From positions 86,866 through 150,865 of the forward strand of contig JACTNC010000051.1 in the NCBI GenBank assembly GCA_014584295.1: DNA of 64,000 nucleotides. Direction: 5' to 3'. Every line of letters starts with the position of its first letter. The stretch's first letter is position 1. The notes beneath the pieces are model-generated. The model was not told where the DNA came from, made no database searches, and saw only the letters and a program-made list of their open reading frames with translations. Made by a program: the position numbers and the translations under genes. Shown piece after piece: positions 46,672 through 54,939 of this stretch. The DNA comes from Verrucomicrobiota bacterium (GTDB lineage: Bacteria > Verrucomicrobiota > Verrucomicrobiia > Opitutales > Opitutaceae).

Positions 46672-47214
46672 TCAAAGCTTTGCCGCCTTGATGGATTTTC
46701 GAGCTGATTGCCGCAAGTCCTTCAACTCATCTGCACGCGCTTTCCTGTAGCGACGCTGCCGTTCAGCATTTGAGCGGCGCTTTTCTTCGAGCGATTTCGT
46801 GGGTCTTCCGGCGCGAAGCGAAATCGGCAAATCAACCGAAGGTGTGAACACATTCCTCCGTTTGAATGCGACGGGTGAGTCACGCAGCGCTATCACCCGC
46901 AGCGCTGGTGTCGCTCCTTCATCAAACAAGGGCTCCTTGGAAACCCGCCAGGAAGCGAAAGCCCATGCCGGGGGAGCAATGCCCACTTTTCCCGCGAGAT
47001 GTTCTGCGTAGGCCGCCAGCCAGACATCAGCGACATGCCCATGCAGAAACATCTTCCGGAGCATCGGCGGTTCTGCAGCAAGGGCTGCTGCAGCTTGTGG
47101 GCGCGAAGTGATAGCTCGCAGCGCATGCAGCCAATCGCGGAGGTTCCGGCCGAATTCCGCGAGAGACCCGGATTGATCAGCAACGTCCTTCAAGGATGAG
47201 GGGCGCCGGATCAT
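46672..47214 (-). CDS. Partner protein of a DUF6036-type nucleotidyltransferase (antitoxin-like)
   Basis: This 180-residue protein has an Arg/Lys-rich C-terminal region (RAGRPTKSLEEKRRSNAERQ) that is likely DNA- or RNA-contacting, and a helical N-terminal half (WLHALRAITSRPQAAAALAA). I do not recognise a named family. Its start overlaps the stop of the nucleotidyltransferase gene by four bases (ATGA), so the two are translationally coupled and probably form a toxin-antitoxin or defence pair. Which of them is the toxin cannot be told from sequence. Confidence 0.5.
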   Translation of the reverse strand: MIRRPSSLKDVADQSGSLAEFGRNLRDWLHALRAITSRPQAAAALAAEPPMLRKMFLHGHVADVWLAAYAEHLAGKVGIAPPAWAFASWRVSKEPLFDEGATPALRVIALRDSPVAFKRRNVFTPSVDLPISLRAGRPTKSLEEKRRSNAERQRRYRKARADELKDLRQSARKSIKAAKL

Positions 47215-47762
47215 CGAGAGTCCTCCTCAACAACGGAGCTCACGACCGCGATGGCGGCATCCGAAAGCACATCATGCGGGAAGAATTTGTCATGGGTGGA
47301 CCTGGCGGCGTCGACTGATTTGACTCCCATCTTTCGGAGCAAGAAGCGAATGTCAGCATAGTCGCCTGCGTATCCCGGCAGAGGGGCACGGCAGGCACGA
47401 AGTTTCAATGCGAGAAGGTAGGCAGCAGTCGGGACTGACACTCTAAGCCCTTTACCAAAATCAATCTCGATCAGTTGTCGCTTTGATTCTTTGTCGGCGA
47501 GAAACTGCTTCACGTTGTCATTGAGCCAGTCGTCGGGGAGGTTGAGTTCTCGAGCGACTTTCAGGGCAAGGTCCCTGGCAATTGCACTTGGATGGACGAC
47601 GGCGTCCACATCCTTGGTCGCTTCACGAGAAGCGTAGACAAGGGTAAAAACAGCCCCGCCATAGAGAGAGACCTCCAGAGTGACCTTTTTCTCAAGTGCA
47701 AGTTGCCCCAGGCGACCCAACGCCTCGACAATTCTGGCGCGGCTGAGATTCTCGTATGGCAC
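47211..47762 (-). CDS. DUF6036-type nucleotidyltransferase
   Basis: The 183-residue protein shows the nucleotidyltransferase core: a glycine pair in LEVSLYGGAVFTLVYASREA followed by TKDVDAVV (Asp-x-Asp metal site) and a later Asp in QLIEIDFGKG. Members of this DUF6036/AbiEii-like group often come with a small upstream or downstream partner and behave as toxin-antitoxin or abortive-infection modules. The start codon is GTG at 47762. A 14-base perfect palindrome lies 6 bases upstream of it. Confidence 0.7.
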   Translation of the reverse strand: MPYENLSRARIVEALGRLGQLALEKKVTLEVSLYGGAVFTLVYASREATKDVDAVVHPSAIARDLALKVARELNLPDDWLNDNVKQFLADKESKRQLIEIDFGKGLRVSVPTAAYLLALKLRACRAPLPGYAGDYADIRFLLRKMGVKSVDAARSTHDKFFPHDVLSDAAIAVVSSVVEEDSR

Positions 47763-47768
47763 GATTTT

Positions 47769-47782
47769 ACGTTACGTAACGT
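47769..47782. promoter_or_regulatory. Palindromic operator upstream of the nucleotidyltransferase pair
   Basis: ACGTTACGTAACGT is a perfect 14-base palindrome located 6 bases before the GTG start. It is the right size and place for autoregulation by one protein of the pair. A weak promoter (TTGAGT at 47796-47791, 16-base spacer, then TAACGT) would overlap it. Confidence 0.55.
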
Positions 47783-47837
47783 TTTAACAAACTCAACAAC
47801 CTTTCCTTATAATTGAGGAAGAAGGCATTTATCGCCG

Positions 47838-48044
47838 TCACTCCATCACGACTGGATTTGAGAGGGTGGCGATCGGTTCGATTTCGACGGTGTCGCCAAG
47901 ACGGAGACAGGCTGGTGGTTTGTGCGCGAAGCCGACGCCGTGAGGAGTTCCGGTCAGAATGATTGTGCCGACCGGGAGCGTGCGGCTGCTTCCAGCCAGG
48001 CAAATAGCGAGAAACGAGGTGGTTATATCGCCAGGGGAGGGTTT
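47838..48044 (-). pseudogene. Remnant of a fumarylacetoacetate hydrolase family gene (C-terminal end)
   Basis: A 68-codon minus-strand segment bounded by an in-frame TAG (48045-48047) and a TGA (47838-47840) reads like the end of an FAH-family protein: LPVGTIILTGTPHGVGFAH, then ACLRLGDTVEIEPIATLSNP. The motif GTPxGVG and the GDxVEIE ending are diagnostic of that family. No start codon or N-terminal part remains, so it is a fragment. Most likely it was left by an insertion or deletion inside the accessory region. Confidence 0.7.
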
Positions 48045-48077
48045 CTATTCGCGATTTTAACGGATTGAAGGCGTGCG

Positions 48078-48106
48078 TTGACAATCTGATAATCAGATTC
48101 TATGAT
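48078..48106 (+). promoter_or_regulatory. Sigma70 promoter with embedded operator for the Phd/VapC module
   Basis: TTGACA (48078-48083), a 17-base spacer and TATGAT (48101-48106) form a near-consensus promoter. The spacer holds the perfect palindrome AATCTGATAATCAGATT (48083-48099, 8-base arms around one A). The expected transcript start falls on or next to the antitoxin ATG at 48113, so the mRNA would be leaderless. Autorepression by the antitoxin is inferred. Confidence 0.75.
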
Positions 48107-48112
48107 TCGGAT

Positions 48113-48385
48113 ATGATTAAGACCGTGTCAGTCACCGACGCTGCCCGCGGTTTTGCTGACCTCATAAACCGCGTTCGTTACCGTAACGAAAGCGCGCTCC
48201 TTCTGAAGGGAGGAAAGCCAGTTGCGAAGATCGTTCCCGTTGAATCTTCGGCCAAAACTGGAGCCGAACTTGCAACGCTTTGGAATGATCTTCCTCACCT
48301 AAGTCCCGCTGATGCCGGGTCGTTCGGAAACGACGTGAGCCTTGCTCGAAGTGAACTCCCAAAGGTGAAAGATAAATGGGAATAA
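48113..48385 (+). CDS. Phd/YefM-family antitoxin
   Basis: The 90-residue protein begins MIKTVSVTDAARGFADLINR and continues ALLLKGGKPVAKIVPVES, which is the Phd/YefM dimerisation and DNA-binding fold. The C-terminal tail is charged and probably wraps the toxin. I use the ATG at 48113 because a strong promoter places the transcript start there; a longer frame from 48065 would run through the promoter. The stop overlaps the PIN-domain toxin gene by 10 bases. Confidence 0.85.
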   Translation: MIKTVSVTDAARGFADLINRVRYRNESALLLKGGKPVAKIVPVESSAKTGAELATLWNDLPHLSPADAGSFGNDVSLARSELPKVKDKWE

Positions 48386-48795
48386 TCCTCGATTCCTCGG
48401 TTCTCATCGCGGCCGAAAAGCAACGCTTCAAAGCAACCGAGTTCTTCTCCGCTTACTCTGCGGAAAAGTTTTATCTCGCGGCGATCAGTGTTGCTGAGCT
48501 CCTTCACGGTGTTGAGCGGGCTACGCCACAGAAAAAAGCTGCCCGTGCGGCCATCGTGGAGCACTTTTTAAGCGTGCTTGAAGTCATCGACTATGACGCG
48601 TCCGTTGCGAAGCAGCACGCGATCCTATGGGCGAATCTCGCAAGATCTGGCAAGCTCATCGGAACCCACGACATGCTCATTGCGGCAACGGCGCTCTTGC
48701 ACGGGCACAAGCTCGCGACGCTGAACATCGCCGAGTTTGGCAGGGTCCCGAATCTAAAACTTGTCGATCTCGCTCGTTACACGTCGGACGACTAA
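48376..48795 (+). CDS. VapC-type PIN-domain toxin
   Basis: The 139-residue protein has the PIN acidic residues: D6 in GIILDSSVLIAAEK, E in AISVAELLHGVERA and D in GTHDMLIAATALLHG, with a further acidic position near LATLNIAEFGRV. VapC toxins are ribonucleases that cut tRNA or rRNA and are held inactive by the preceding antitoxin. The overlap with the antitoxin gene supports coupling. It is the last gene before the downstream copy of the tRNA end. Confidence 0.9.
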   Translation: MGIILDSSVLIAAEKQRFKATEFFSAYSAEKFYLAAISVAELLHGVERATPQKKAARAAIVEHFLSVLEVIDYDASVAKQHAILWANLARSGKLIGTHDMLIAATALLHGHKLATLNIAEFGRVPNLKLVDLARYTSDD

Positions 48796-48896
48796 CGAGC
48801 TCATCTGAGCTTGAGCTTCGCTTTCTAGTTCAAGCGCGAACAAACAAGTCTCGCCAAATGAGCTCAACCCAATTGGGCCTCAGAGGTGAAGGGTGC

Positions 48897-48918
48897 GTTC
48901 AAGTCCTGTCCCGGGCAC
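48897..48918 (+). repeat. Right direct repeat (attR-like), copy of the tRNA-Leu 3' end
   Basis: Identical over 22 bases to 45617-45638 in the tRNA-Leu gene, while the preceding bases differ. It lies about 100 bases after the VapC stop and directly before a copy of the dispersed hairpin repeat. The rest of the tRNA is absent, as expected at the distal end of a tRNA-integrated element. Confidence 0.7.
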
Positions 48919-48920
48919 GA

Positions 48921-49004
48921 GCCAGATCTCGGAGAGATCACACGAAGTCACGAAGACACGAAGAAAGCCGCGGGATGATCAACACTTCGTACCTTCGTGT
49001 GACC
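48921..49004 (+). repeat. Dispersed hairpin repeat, copy A
   Basis: This starts GCCAGATCTCGGAGAGATCA and carries three CACGAAG-type units in tandem. Arms at 48939-48955 and 48985-49001 pair at 15 of 17 positions. Related copies lie at 49741-49791, 51379-51460 and, inverted, 61527-61608. The gap 48796-49112 holds only this element, the tRNA-end copy and a short GCTTGA/TCAAGC dyad. Confidence 0.7.
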
Positions 49005-49112
49005 CAGATTGCTCCACTTCCCCAATCAGCCCGCCGACGCAGATCGATCTCGTTCATGAATGGGCGATGCCTTTTCCAACATTCGGGCTGCCCTCTGATT
49101 TCCGATCTCCGC

Positions 49113-49451
49113 CTAGCCCAATCCCAACGCCGCGCGCAGGCGGACGGCAATGGCTCCACGTCTGGCATGACTCACCGACCCTGCCGAACGGAGAATCGAG
49201 GACTTGCGAACCTGATAGACCAGCGCGCAGTTCACGAGGGTGGGGAACTCCAATCCGTCCGCGCCATTCAGAACCACCTGGTGCGACTTCACCGTTTCCG
49301 CCCGCACCTTCTTTGTTCCCACAAGCACATTGATGCGTCCCTGCCTGGGGTCGCCCAGGATATCCGGCGGCGACACGATGATTGCGGGATGCCCGACCCT
49401 GTCCTTTTCATCCGACGGAACGAAGATGAGGTCCCAGCGATGCAGCGTCAC
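49113..49451 (-). CDS. PemK/MazF-family toxin
   Basis: The 112-residue protein begins MTLHRWDLIFVPSDEKDRVG and then HPAIIVSPPDILGDPRQ, which has the PemK-like beta-barrel pattern of an RNA endonuclease (the usual GxVWxVDLxPxxGxExxKxRPxVVVS in diverged form). The start overlaps the stop of the small antitoxin gene by four bases. Catalytic residues are diverged from classical MazF, so activity is uncertain. Confidence 0.65.
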   Translation of the reverse strand: MTLHRWDLIFVPSDEKDRVGHPAIIVSPPDILGDPRQGRINVLVGTKKVRAETVKSHQVVLNGADGLEFPTLVNCALVYQVRKSSILRSAGSVSHARRGAIAVRLRAALGLG

Positions 49452-49666
49452 AGCGATTCCCCCAACCCGTTGGCCAGATCGATCTCACGATCGGTCAGGC
49501 GGATGGAGCCCTTTTCCGCGGGTGGGACGAAATCCGGCACATCGAACGGAACGATCTGAACGTAGCCTGCCGGCGTCTTCACCACCACCGACTCGCCGCT
49601 CCGAATCACGCGGCGGGCAATGCCTGAAAACCCTGCCTTGGCCTTGGAAACGTTGAGCGTTTTCAT
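49448..49666 (-). CDS. Small Phd-like antitoxin
   Basis: The 72-residue protein opens MKTLNVSKAKAGFSGIARRV and continues SGESVVVKTPAGYVQIVPFD, the short form of the Phd/YefM DNA-binding fold, with an acidic C-terminal tail. Its stop overlaps the PemK-like gene. A compact promoter/operator lies directly upstream and predicts a leaderless mRNA. Confidence 0.75.
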   Translation of the reverse strand: MKTLNVSKAKAGFSGIARRVIRSGESVVVKTPAGYVQIVPFDVPDFVPPAEKGSIRLTDREIDLANGLGESL

Positions 49667-49700
49667 GCCATGGTCATATCCATGACCAACCGATGGTCAA
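49667..49700 (-). promoter_or_regulatory. Promoter and operator of the PemK module
   Basis: On the minus strand TTGACC (49700-49695), a 16-base spacer and TATGAC (49678-49673) precede the ATG at 49666 by six bases. TGGTCAT at 49671-49677 and ATGACCA at 49682-49688 form a perfect seven-base inverted repeat over the -10 box, and a third TGGTCA half-site lies at 49694-49699 over the -35 box. Confidence 0.7.
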
Positions 49701-49740
49701 GCAACGTCAGCAGGAGAACCGCGATGCTCCCGGATTTCTA

Positions 49741-49791
49741 AGGGCTCGCGCGAAGTCACGGAGACACGAAGAAAGTCGCCGTTTGACTGGC
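49741..49791 (+). repeat. Dispersed hairpin repeat, half copy C
   Basis: The left half of the hairpin repeat (GGGCTCGCGCGAAGTCACGG onward, through GACACGAAGAAAG and a GTTTG tail shared with copy B). The right arm is missing. It ends 32 bases before the sulfatase start. Confidence 0.6.
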
Positions 49792-49823
49792 TGTGGGGCT
49801 CATTCACACTCCAACGCTGCCCC

Positions 49824-51281
49824 ATGAAAGATCTCCCCTCCCTTTTCCTTTTGGCTTTCCTGACGGTGTCGTCGCTATCCGCTGGCCCGTCCGCAACCAG
49901 CCGGCCGCCGAACATCATCTACATCCTTGCCGACGACCTCGGTTACGGCGACCTCGGCTGCTACGGGCAGACGAAATTTGCCACGCCGAACATCGACCGG
50001 CTCGCGCGCGAGGGCATGCGGTTCACCAGTTTCTACAGCGGCAATACCGTGTGCGCCCCCTCGCGCTCGGCGCTGCTGACCGGCCAGCACACGGGCCACA
50101 CACCGGTGCGTGGCAACGCCGAGATTTTCCCGGAGGGACAGGAGCCGATGCCGGCCGCGGCCATTACCATCCCTGAGGTGTTGCACGGCGCGGGCTATCT
50201 GTCGGGGGCGATCGGCAAATGGGGCCTGGGGTTTGTTGGCACCGAGGGCGATCCGCAGGCGCAGGGGTTCGACCGGTTCTTCGGCTACAACTGCCAGCGC
50301 TTCGCGCACCGCTATTATCCACCCTATCTCTGGGAAGGGCAGCGGCAGGTATTTCTGCCGGGCAATGATATGCGGACCAAGACGACCTACGCACCGGACG
50401 TCCTGCACACCGAGACCCTGGCCTTCATCCGCGCCAACCACGCGAAACCCTTCCTTCTGTTCGTCACCACGCCGATTCCCCACGCCGAACTCCAGGCGCC
50501 GGACGACGAGATCCTGGCGCAGTTCAAGGGCAGGTTTCCTGAAGAACCTTTCCTGGGGAGAAAATTTCTGGAATGGGGTGGAGGGGCGGATTACGGGCTG
50601 GATGCATCGCCCGGCGGCTACGCCTCGCAGCCCATGCCGCGGGCGACTTTTGCCGCGATGGTCACGCGTCTCGACCGGCAGGTGGGCGAAATCATGGCGT
50701 TGGTCGACGAACTGGGCCTCGCGGAGCAGACCCTGATCCTATTCACCAGCGACAACGGCCCGCATGTCGAGGGTGGCCACGACCCCGATTTCTTCGACAG
50801 CAACGGTCCGTTGCGCGGCTACAAGCGCGACATGTACGAAGGCGGCATCCGCGTGCCGATGATTGCCCGCTGGCCAGGCCACATCGCGGCGGGACGACTG
50901 GTGGGCACACCGTTCGCCGCCTGGGACATCCTGCCGACGTTTGCCGAACTTGCCGGCGTACCTGCTCCGGCCGGCATCGACGGGCTGTCGCTGGTGCCGA
51001 CGCTGCTTGGACGCCCCGGGCAGCAGGAGCACGAGTACTTCTACTGGGAATTCGCGGAACGCGGGCCCAGTCGGGCGGTGCGCGCAGGCGACTGGAAGGC
51101 CGTCCACATCTATGCTGGCGCGGACCATCCCGAGACGTTTGAGCTGTTCAACCTGGCCAACGACCTCGGCGAGAAGCACAACGTCACTGCCGAGCAGCCG
51201 CTCATCACCGAGCGCCTGCGCCGTTACATGGCCGAGGCCCACCGGATCAATCCACGGTTCCCGATGCCCGGCGATCGCTAG
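49824..51281 (+). CDS. Secreted sulfatase (formylglycine type), second copy
   Basis: After a signal peptide (MKDLPSLFLLAFLTVSSLSA) the 485-residue protein has NIIYILADDLGYGDLGCYGQ and the modification motif CAPSRSALLTGQ, with LILFTSDNGPHVEGGHD later. It resembles the sulfatase encoded at 13814-15322 in layout but the sequences are clearly distinct. A sulfatase-maturase gene is not in the window. It is downstream of the hairpin repeat half copy. Confidence 0.9.
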   Translation: MKDLPSLFLLAFLTVSSLSAGPSATSRPPNIIYILADDLGYGDLGCYGQTKFATPNIDRLAREGMRFTSFYSGNTVCAPSRSALLTGQHTGHTPVRGNAEIFPEGQEPMPAAAITIPEVLHGAGYLSGAIGKWGLGFVGTEGDPQAQGFDRFFGYNCQRFAHRYYPPYLWEGQRQVFLPGNDMRTKTTYAPDVLHTETLAFIRANHAKPFLLFVTTPIPHAELQAPDDEILAQFKGRFPEEPFLGRKFLEWGGGADYGLDASPGGYASQPMPRATFAAMVTRLDRQVGEIMALVDELGLAEQTLILFTSDNGPHVEGGHDPDFFDSNGPLRGYKRDMYEGGIRVPMIARWPGHIAAGRLVGTPFAAWDILPTFAELAGVPAPAGIDGLSLVPTLLGRPGQQEHEYFYWEFAERGPSRAVRAGDWKAVHIYAGADHPETFELFNLANDLGEKHNVTAEQPLITERLRRYMAEAHRINPRFPMPGDR

Positions 51282-51757
51282 GCCTTGTCGGAGGGTAATT
51301 CTTGCCGGGCGTCTGCAGTTTGGGAGGGTAAGTTTCCAGGCTCAAATCGGCGAACCTCGAATGAGTTTCGTAAGGTGGGCCAGATCTCGGAAAGCTCGCA
51401 CGAAGGCACGAAGACACGAAGAATGCCGCTGTTTGGCCACCATTTCGTGCCTTCGTGTACCCCCGTCTGCCCTCCGTTCTCTGGTGCCGGGGCAGTGCGG
51501 ATACTTCGGCTGGCTCGCCACTCGGATCTGTCGTTCTTTATGTGGAGCATGTCACCAGGCGCAGCGGCGAGCGCTCCGCGTACCGGTAGTCCGCCGCCAT
51601 GCTGCGATTTGGGGGTGACTTTGCGCTTGGCCTCCCGTCGAACCGGTAAGCAATCCCTGCAGGGTACTACCTCGGGCTGTTCCAGCTCCTTGCCGGGCAG
51701 GCGCGCAAGGCTATCGATGAAAGTGAGAGTATTGGCGATGCAAACATCCATGGCCTG
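51282..51757. other. Gene-poor interval with a hairpin repeat
   Basis: I see no convincing gene in these 476 bases. They contain repeat copy B, and a plus-strand stretch near 51655-51790 that reads smoothly (GLFQLLAGQARKAIDESESI) but has no start and no family I recognise, so it may be an eroded coding remnant. Confidence 0.4.
51379..51460 (+). repeat. Dispersed hairpin repeat, copy B
   Basis: It begins GCCAGATCTCGGAAAGCTCG and has perfect 14-base arms: CACGAAGGCACGAA at 51399-51412 and TTCGTGCCTTCGTG at 51444-51457. The first about 55 bases align closely with copy A at 48921. Confidence 0.75.
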
Positions 51758-53224
51758 CTATATCCCTTGGGTCAGATCGAGGATGTCTTCGGCCAGCACA
51801 CCCGCGGCGGTCAACTTGGCCCGTAAATTTGCCGGAATGGTGGGGGCAATCGCGACAAACTCTTTCGTCCATTTCTGAAACCGGCCATGCGCGTTCAGAA
51901 AAGCCTTCGCGCCCAGATGCAACCCATGGAGTGAGGCAGGCAGCCTGTCGGGATCACGTCGGCAGGTTCCGAAGCGGATGCGACGGTTCTTCTCGTCCAA
52001 AGCCACCAGGTCGATTTCCACGTTGCCACGATCCCAGTAGCCGCTGATTCGCTCGCTCAGCGGAAAGTCTCCTAGGCCGAGGCGGCTGCGTTCCTCGTAT
52101 AGCTGTCCGGCCATGGCCTCCAGACCAAATCCCTCCACGGTGGCCAGGCGTTCATCGGCCTGTGCGATCATCTCGTCCATAGGACGAAACGCGGTTGCCG
52201 CCACCGGCCGTTGCAATGCCGAAAGCCAGGCCCGCAGAAAGTTGTCTCGGATGTAGTAACGTCCGCTGCGTGCCTTCTCAGGGGCAAAGATTGGAAGTTT
52301 CCGCTCGATCATGCGGTAGCGCTCGGAAAGAATTTTGAGATAGCCGCCAACCTGTTTGACTTCGTCGGCTCGTGACACTTGAGCGATGGCTGCCACGATG
52401 TCGGCGTTGGTGCAGCCGGGATTCCGGGCCAGGTGTTGTAACACCATGTCGTATCGCCCGCGCAATTCCCGCAGAAACCAGTTGTCGGCCTCTCCGCGCA
52501 ACGGTGACGAGCTGGCGAAAAACAGCCGGCCTAGCAACTGGCGGCGGTTCGCAGCGAGTACACCCTGCTCATAGGCGTCGCGATAGAACTTGGGCACGCC
52601 CTCGAAGAGATTCCACAGGAAGAGCAGCCGACGCGGATCGTCGTCGGCATGGGTACGCAGGATTTCCAAGATCGAGCCGAAGTCCAGGTGCCCCAGTTCC
52701 AGTCGATCCGTTGTGCGGTTGAACAGCGGGGCGCTCCGGTCTTCCAGCAAAGCCGCCATCTCGGTATGCAAGGAACCGAGCGCTATAAGGCCGCCCTTCA
52801 CTTCCCCCGACCGGGCAGACAGACGGTCCACCTCCGCCTGAAGAAACGAGCAGAAATCTCCGAGCTGCTTGCGATGGAAATACTGGAATTCGTCGATGGC
52901 GATGATCCGACCGGCCTCGGCCAACCGGCCTATCAACCTCGCCAGGTCGGCCAGGTCGGATACCCGTTCTGCCATGCCAAACGTCTCCAGATACCCGTTG
53001 CACGCGGCAATTACACCCACCGGGTCGGAATCGGGAATTTGGATGTAGAGCGTCCGGGCGCGCTCCTCCGCGTTCAACACGTGCTGAATCAGAGTGGTTT
53101 TGCCAATGCGCCGCCGGCCGGAAATTTGCAAAAAGAACCATCGACGCCGATCCAAGATGGCTCTCAGTTGAGCCAGCTCGGAGCGGCGGCCATAGAAGCT
53201 CCACGCGGTACGGTGTGAGGACAT
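51758..53224 (-). CDS. Archaeal-type ATPase with C-terminal DUF234-like domain
   Basis: The 488-residue protein has Walker A in ISGRRRIGKTTLIQHVL, Walker B in IIAIDEFQYFHRKQLG and a sensor region (GGLIALGSLHTEMAALLEDR). The C-terminal third has a winged-helix-like stretch and a nuclease-like segment with EIDLVALDEKNRRIRFGTCR, typical of the ATPase_2/DUF234 group. These proteins are often carried on mobile or defence-related DNA, and their cellular job is unresolved. The upstream region is A+T-rich compared with the surroundings, a possible sign of transfer. Confidence 0.8.
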   Translation of the reverse strand: MSSHRTAWSFYGRRSELAQLRAILDRRRWFFLQISGRRRIGKTTLIQHVLNAEERARTLYIQIPDSDPVGVIAACNGYLETFGMAERVSDLADLARLIGRLAEAGRIIAIDEFQYFHRKQLGDFCSFLQAEVDRLSARSGEVKGGLIALGSLHTEMAALLEDRSAPLFNRTTDRLELGHLDFGSILEILRTHADDDPRRLLFLWNLFEGVPKFYRDAYEQGVLAANRRQLLGRLFFASSSPLRGEADNWFLRELRGRYDMVLQHLARNPGCTNADIVAAIAQVSRADEVKQVGGYLKILSERYRMIERKLPIFAPEKARSGRYYIRDNFLRAWLSALQRPVAATAFRPMDEMIAQADERLATVEGFGLEAMAGQLYEERSRLGLGDFPLSERISGYWDRGNVEIDLVALDEKNRRIRFGTCRRDPDRLPASLHGLHLGAKAFLNAHGRFQKWTKEFVAIAPTIPANLRAKLTAAGVLAEDILDLTQGI

Positions 53225-53928
53225 GTCCTACTACTAAGATAAAAACTTTTATGTTATACGATACAATTTCTCATATATTTGTTAATCAACAGCTAGATCC
53301 CATGCCATCCTGTCGGGGCAGCAAGTTTGGCAGATGCGGATGACTTTGCCGTCGCAATTGGTGTCGAGCAACCATGCCGCCACCATGCAGGCGGTGGGCC
53401 ACGCGCAGAGCGTTTTCCACCTGATAGTTGGTAACACTGCCAATTTCTAGACCGATGACAACGGCAACGCGATGAGGTGGCGGAGGATGGTCCGTGATTT
53501 CTACGGGTTTTATGCGTCCTCATGACCCGGAACAAAATTCACGAAGGCAGGGCCCAAGGGTTTCAGCAGGGCGAGCCCGTCCACAGAGGTACGACTAGTC
53601 AGTCCGGGGTTCGCGCCAAGGATCAGTCAGCACACCCGACGGGAACGAACGTAGGGTGTGCGCTGTAGGGATTGAGCCTTTTGCGCCGCTTATGGTCGGA
53701 ACATTGTGATTCGCCCAAGTTCGTCAGTTCGCGGGGAGGCTTTGTTGGGGGACAACAGGTTGCGCAGATTTTGGGGTGTTTTTCGGCACTACATTCGCTT
53801 CGCCCGCGAGCCTCCCTCGTACGCGAGATCTCCTCGCGGACTATCCTCCGCTCAAATAATTGTGGCCAATTGCCCAAAGTGACGGATTCGGGGCAGGCAA
53901 GCGCAATACGCTGAGCTGTCGTATCAGC
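53225..53928. other. Gene-poor interval with A+T-rich promoter, coding remnants and a hairpin
   Basis: Bases 53225-53290 are strongly A+T-rich and probably hold the promoter of the ATPase gene (TATAAC-like box on the minus strand). On the minus strand 53520-53640 reads GLTSRTSVDGLALLKPLGPA and ends GHEDA plus stop, followed in another frame by HRVAVVIGLEIGSVTNYQVE; both look like eroded protein ends without starts. GCACACCC (53630-53637) pairs with GGGTGTGC (53654-53661). No intact gene is supported. Confidence 0.45.
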
Positions 53929-54939
53929 TCACGATCCCCAGCTCCATCGCTCGCCTTCCCACCTGAGCGCGTCGCCGTCGGGCAGGATTCGTCCGATCCC
54001 TGGCCAGGGAAGATGGAAGCCGTAGGCTCGTTCCCGGGTGGCGGCGAGCCGCCTGAAGATCCTGCGGCGCGTGGCCACGGCCACCTCCGGCAGGTGGTCG
54101 AACTCGATGAACCACGTGGGATCCTTGAACATCAACAGGTGGTTGTGGGCGACGTCCATGAAGTGGAACAAGGACTCCTTGCCATCGGTGATTCGCAGCA
54201 CGCAATGGCCGTCGGTGTGCCCGGGAGCGGCCTCGAAGGTGATGGCGCCGTTCAAGATCTGATCACCGTCTTTGTGCAATTGCAGATTGGGCTTCAGGAT
54301 ATCGAGGGCGTTGCGGGCACTCTTGATGAGGTTGGGGATGTTGTCGCGCCGGTGGGACTTCGAAAAATCCGGCTGCGCGGATTGCCAGAAATCGACCTCC
54401 GCCTTGAGCACCCGAATCGCGGAGTTGGGAAAAGCCGGCTTCCCACCGTCGACGAAGCCGGCGATGTGGTCGGCATGTCCGTGACTCAGGATCGACTGCG
54501 TTACCTGATCGGGCGAGATTCCGATCAACTTCAACCCCTCCGCGAGCCAGCCAATGTTGGGATTCGGCCGCTGGCCGAAGCCGGAGTCGAAAAGCACCAC
54601 TTCGCGTCCATTCCTGACCACGAGCAGGTTGACATAGAGCGGTATGCCGTCGGTGCGTTCACCATGCGCGATGAGCTCCTGCTTCATGTCCTCGCGCTTT
54701 TCAGGTGGCCACATCTTGTCGACCCGATCGTTGAACAGCAGGTGCCCGTCGCTGATGGACCATGCTTCGAAGCCTCCGATATTGAAGCGATAGACGAAGG
54801 GATTGTTCGGGCTCCTGGCCTTGACGGGCGCTGCCGGGTTTTCCTGGGCGGCGAGCGCACGCGGCAGTGCGGTGATGCCGGCGACAGAGGCGGATGTCTT
54901 CAGAAACTGGCGGCGGGAGGAAGAGGAAGGGGAAGGCAT
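53929..54939 (-). CDS. Tat-exported MBL-fold metallo-hydrolase
   Basis: The chosen ATG at 54939 begins a Tat-type signal (SSSRRQFLKTSASVAGITAL). The metallo-beta-lactamase metal motif is SHGHADHIAGF, with further ligands in AAPGHTDGHCVLRI and FHFMDVAHNH. The 336-residue length and the pattern VVLFDSGFGQRP fit a lactonase/quorum-quenching or alkylsulfatase-like branch; the substrate is unclear. A frame extending to 55023 lacks the clean signal start. Confidence 0.85.
   Translation of the reverse strand: MPSPSSSSRRQFLKTSASVAGITALPRALAAQENPAAPVKARSPNNPFVYRFNIGGFEAWSISDGHLLFNDRVDKMWPPEKREDMKQELIAHGERTDGIPLYVNLLVVRNGREVVLFDSGFGQRPNPNIGWLAEGLKLIGISPDQVTQSILSHGHADHIAGFVDGGKPAFPNSAIRVLKAEVDFWQSAQPDFSKSHRRDNIPNLIKSARNALDILKPNLQLHKDGDQILNGAITFEAAPGHTDGHCVLRITDGKESLFHFMDVAHNHLLMFKDPTWFIEFDHLPEVAVATRRRIFRRLAATRERAYGFHLPWPGIGRILPDGDALRWEGERWSWGS

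Noticed and set aside
47767..48084. 105-codon minus-strand frame next to the VapC module
   Set aside because: Another minus frame over the same bases carries the fumarylacetoacetase motifs, so this frame is a shadow.
48941..48965. Tandem CACGAAG units that look like a CRISPR or minisatellite
   Set aside because: There are only about three units, with no spacers; the pattern is part of a hairpin repeat found elsewhere in the window.
53293..53535. 80-codon minus-strand frame starting MFRVMRTHKTRR
   Set aside because: The residue pattern is not protein-like; a neighbouring frame reads better but has no start, so I list only a possible remnant.
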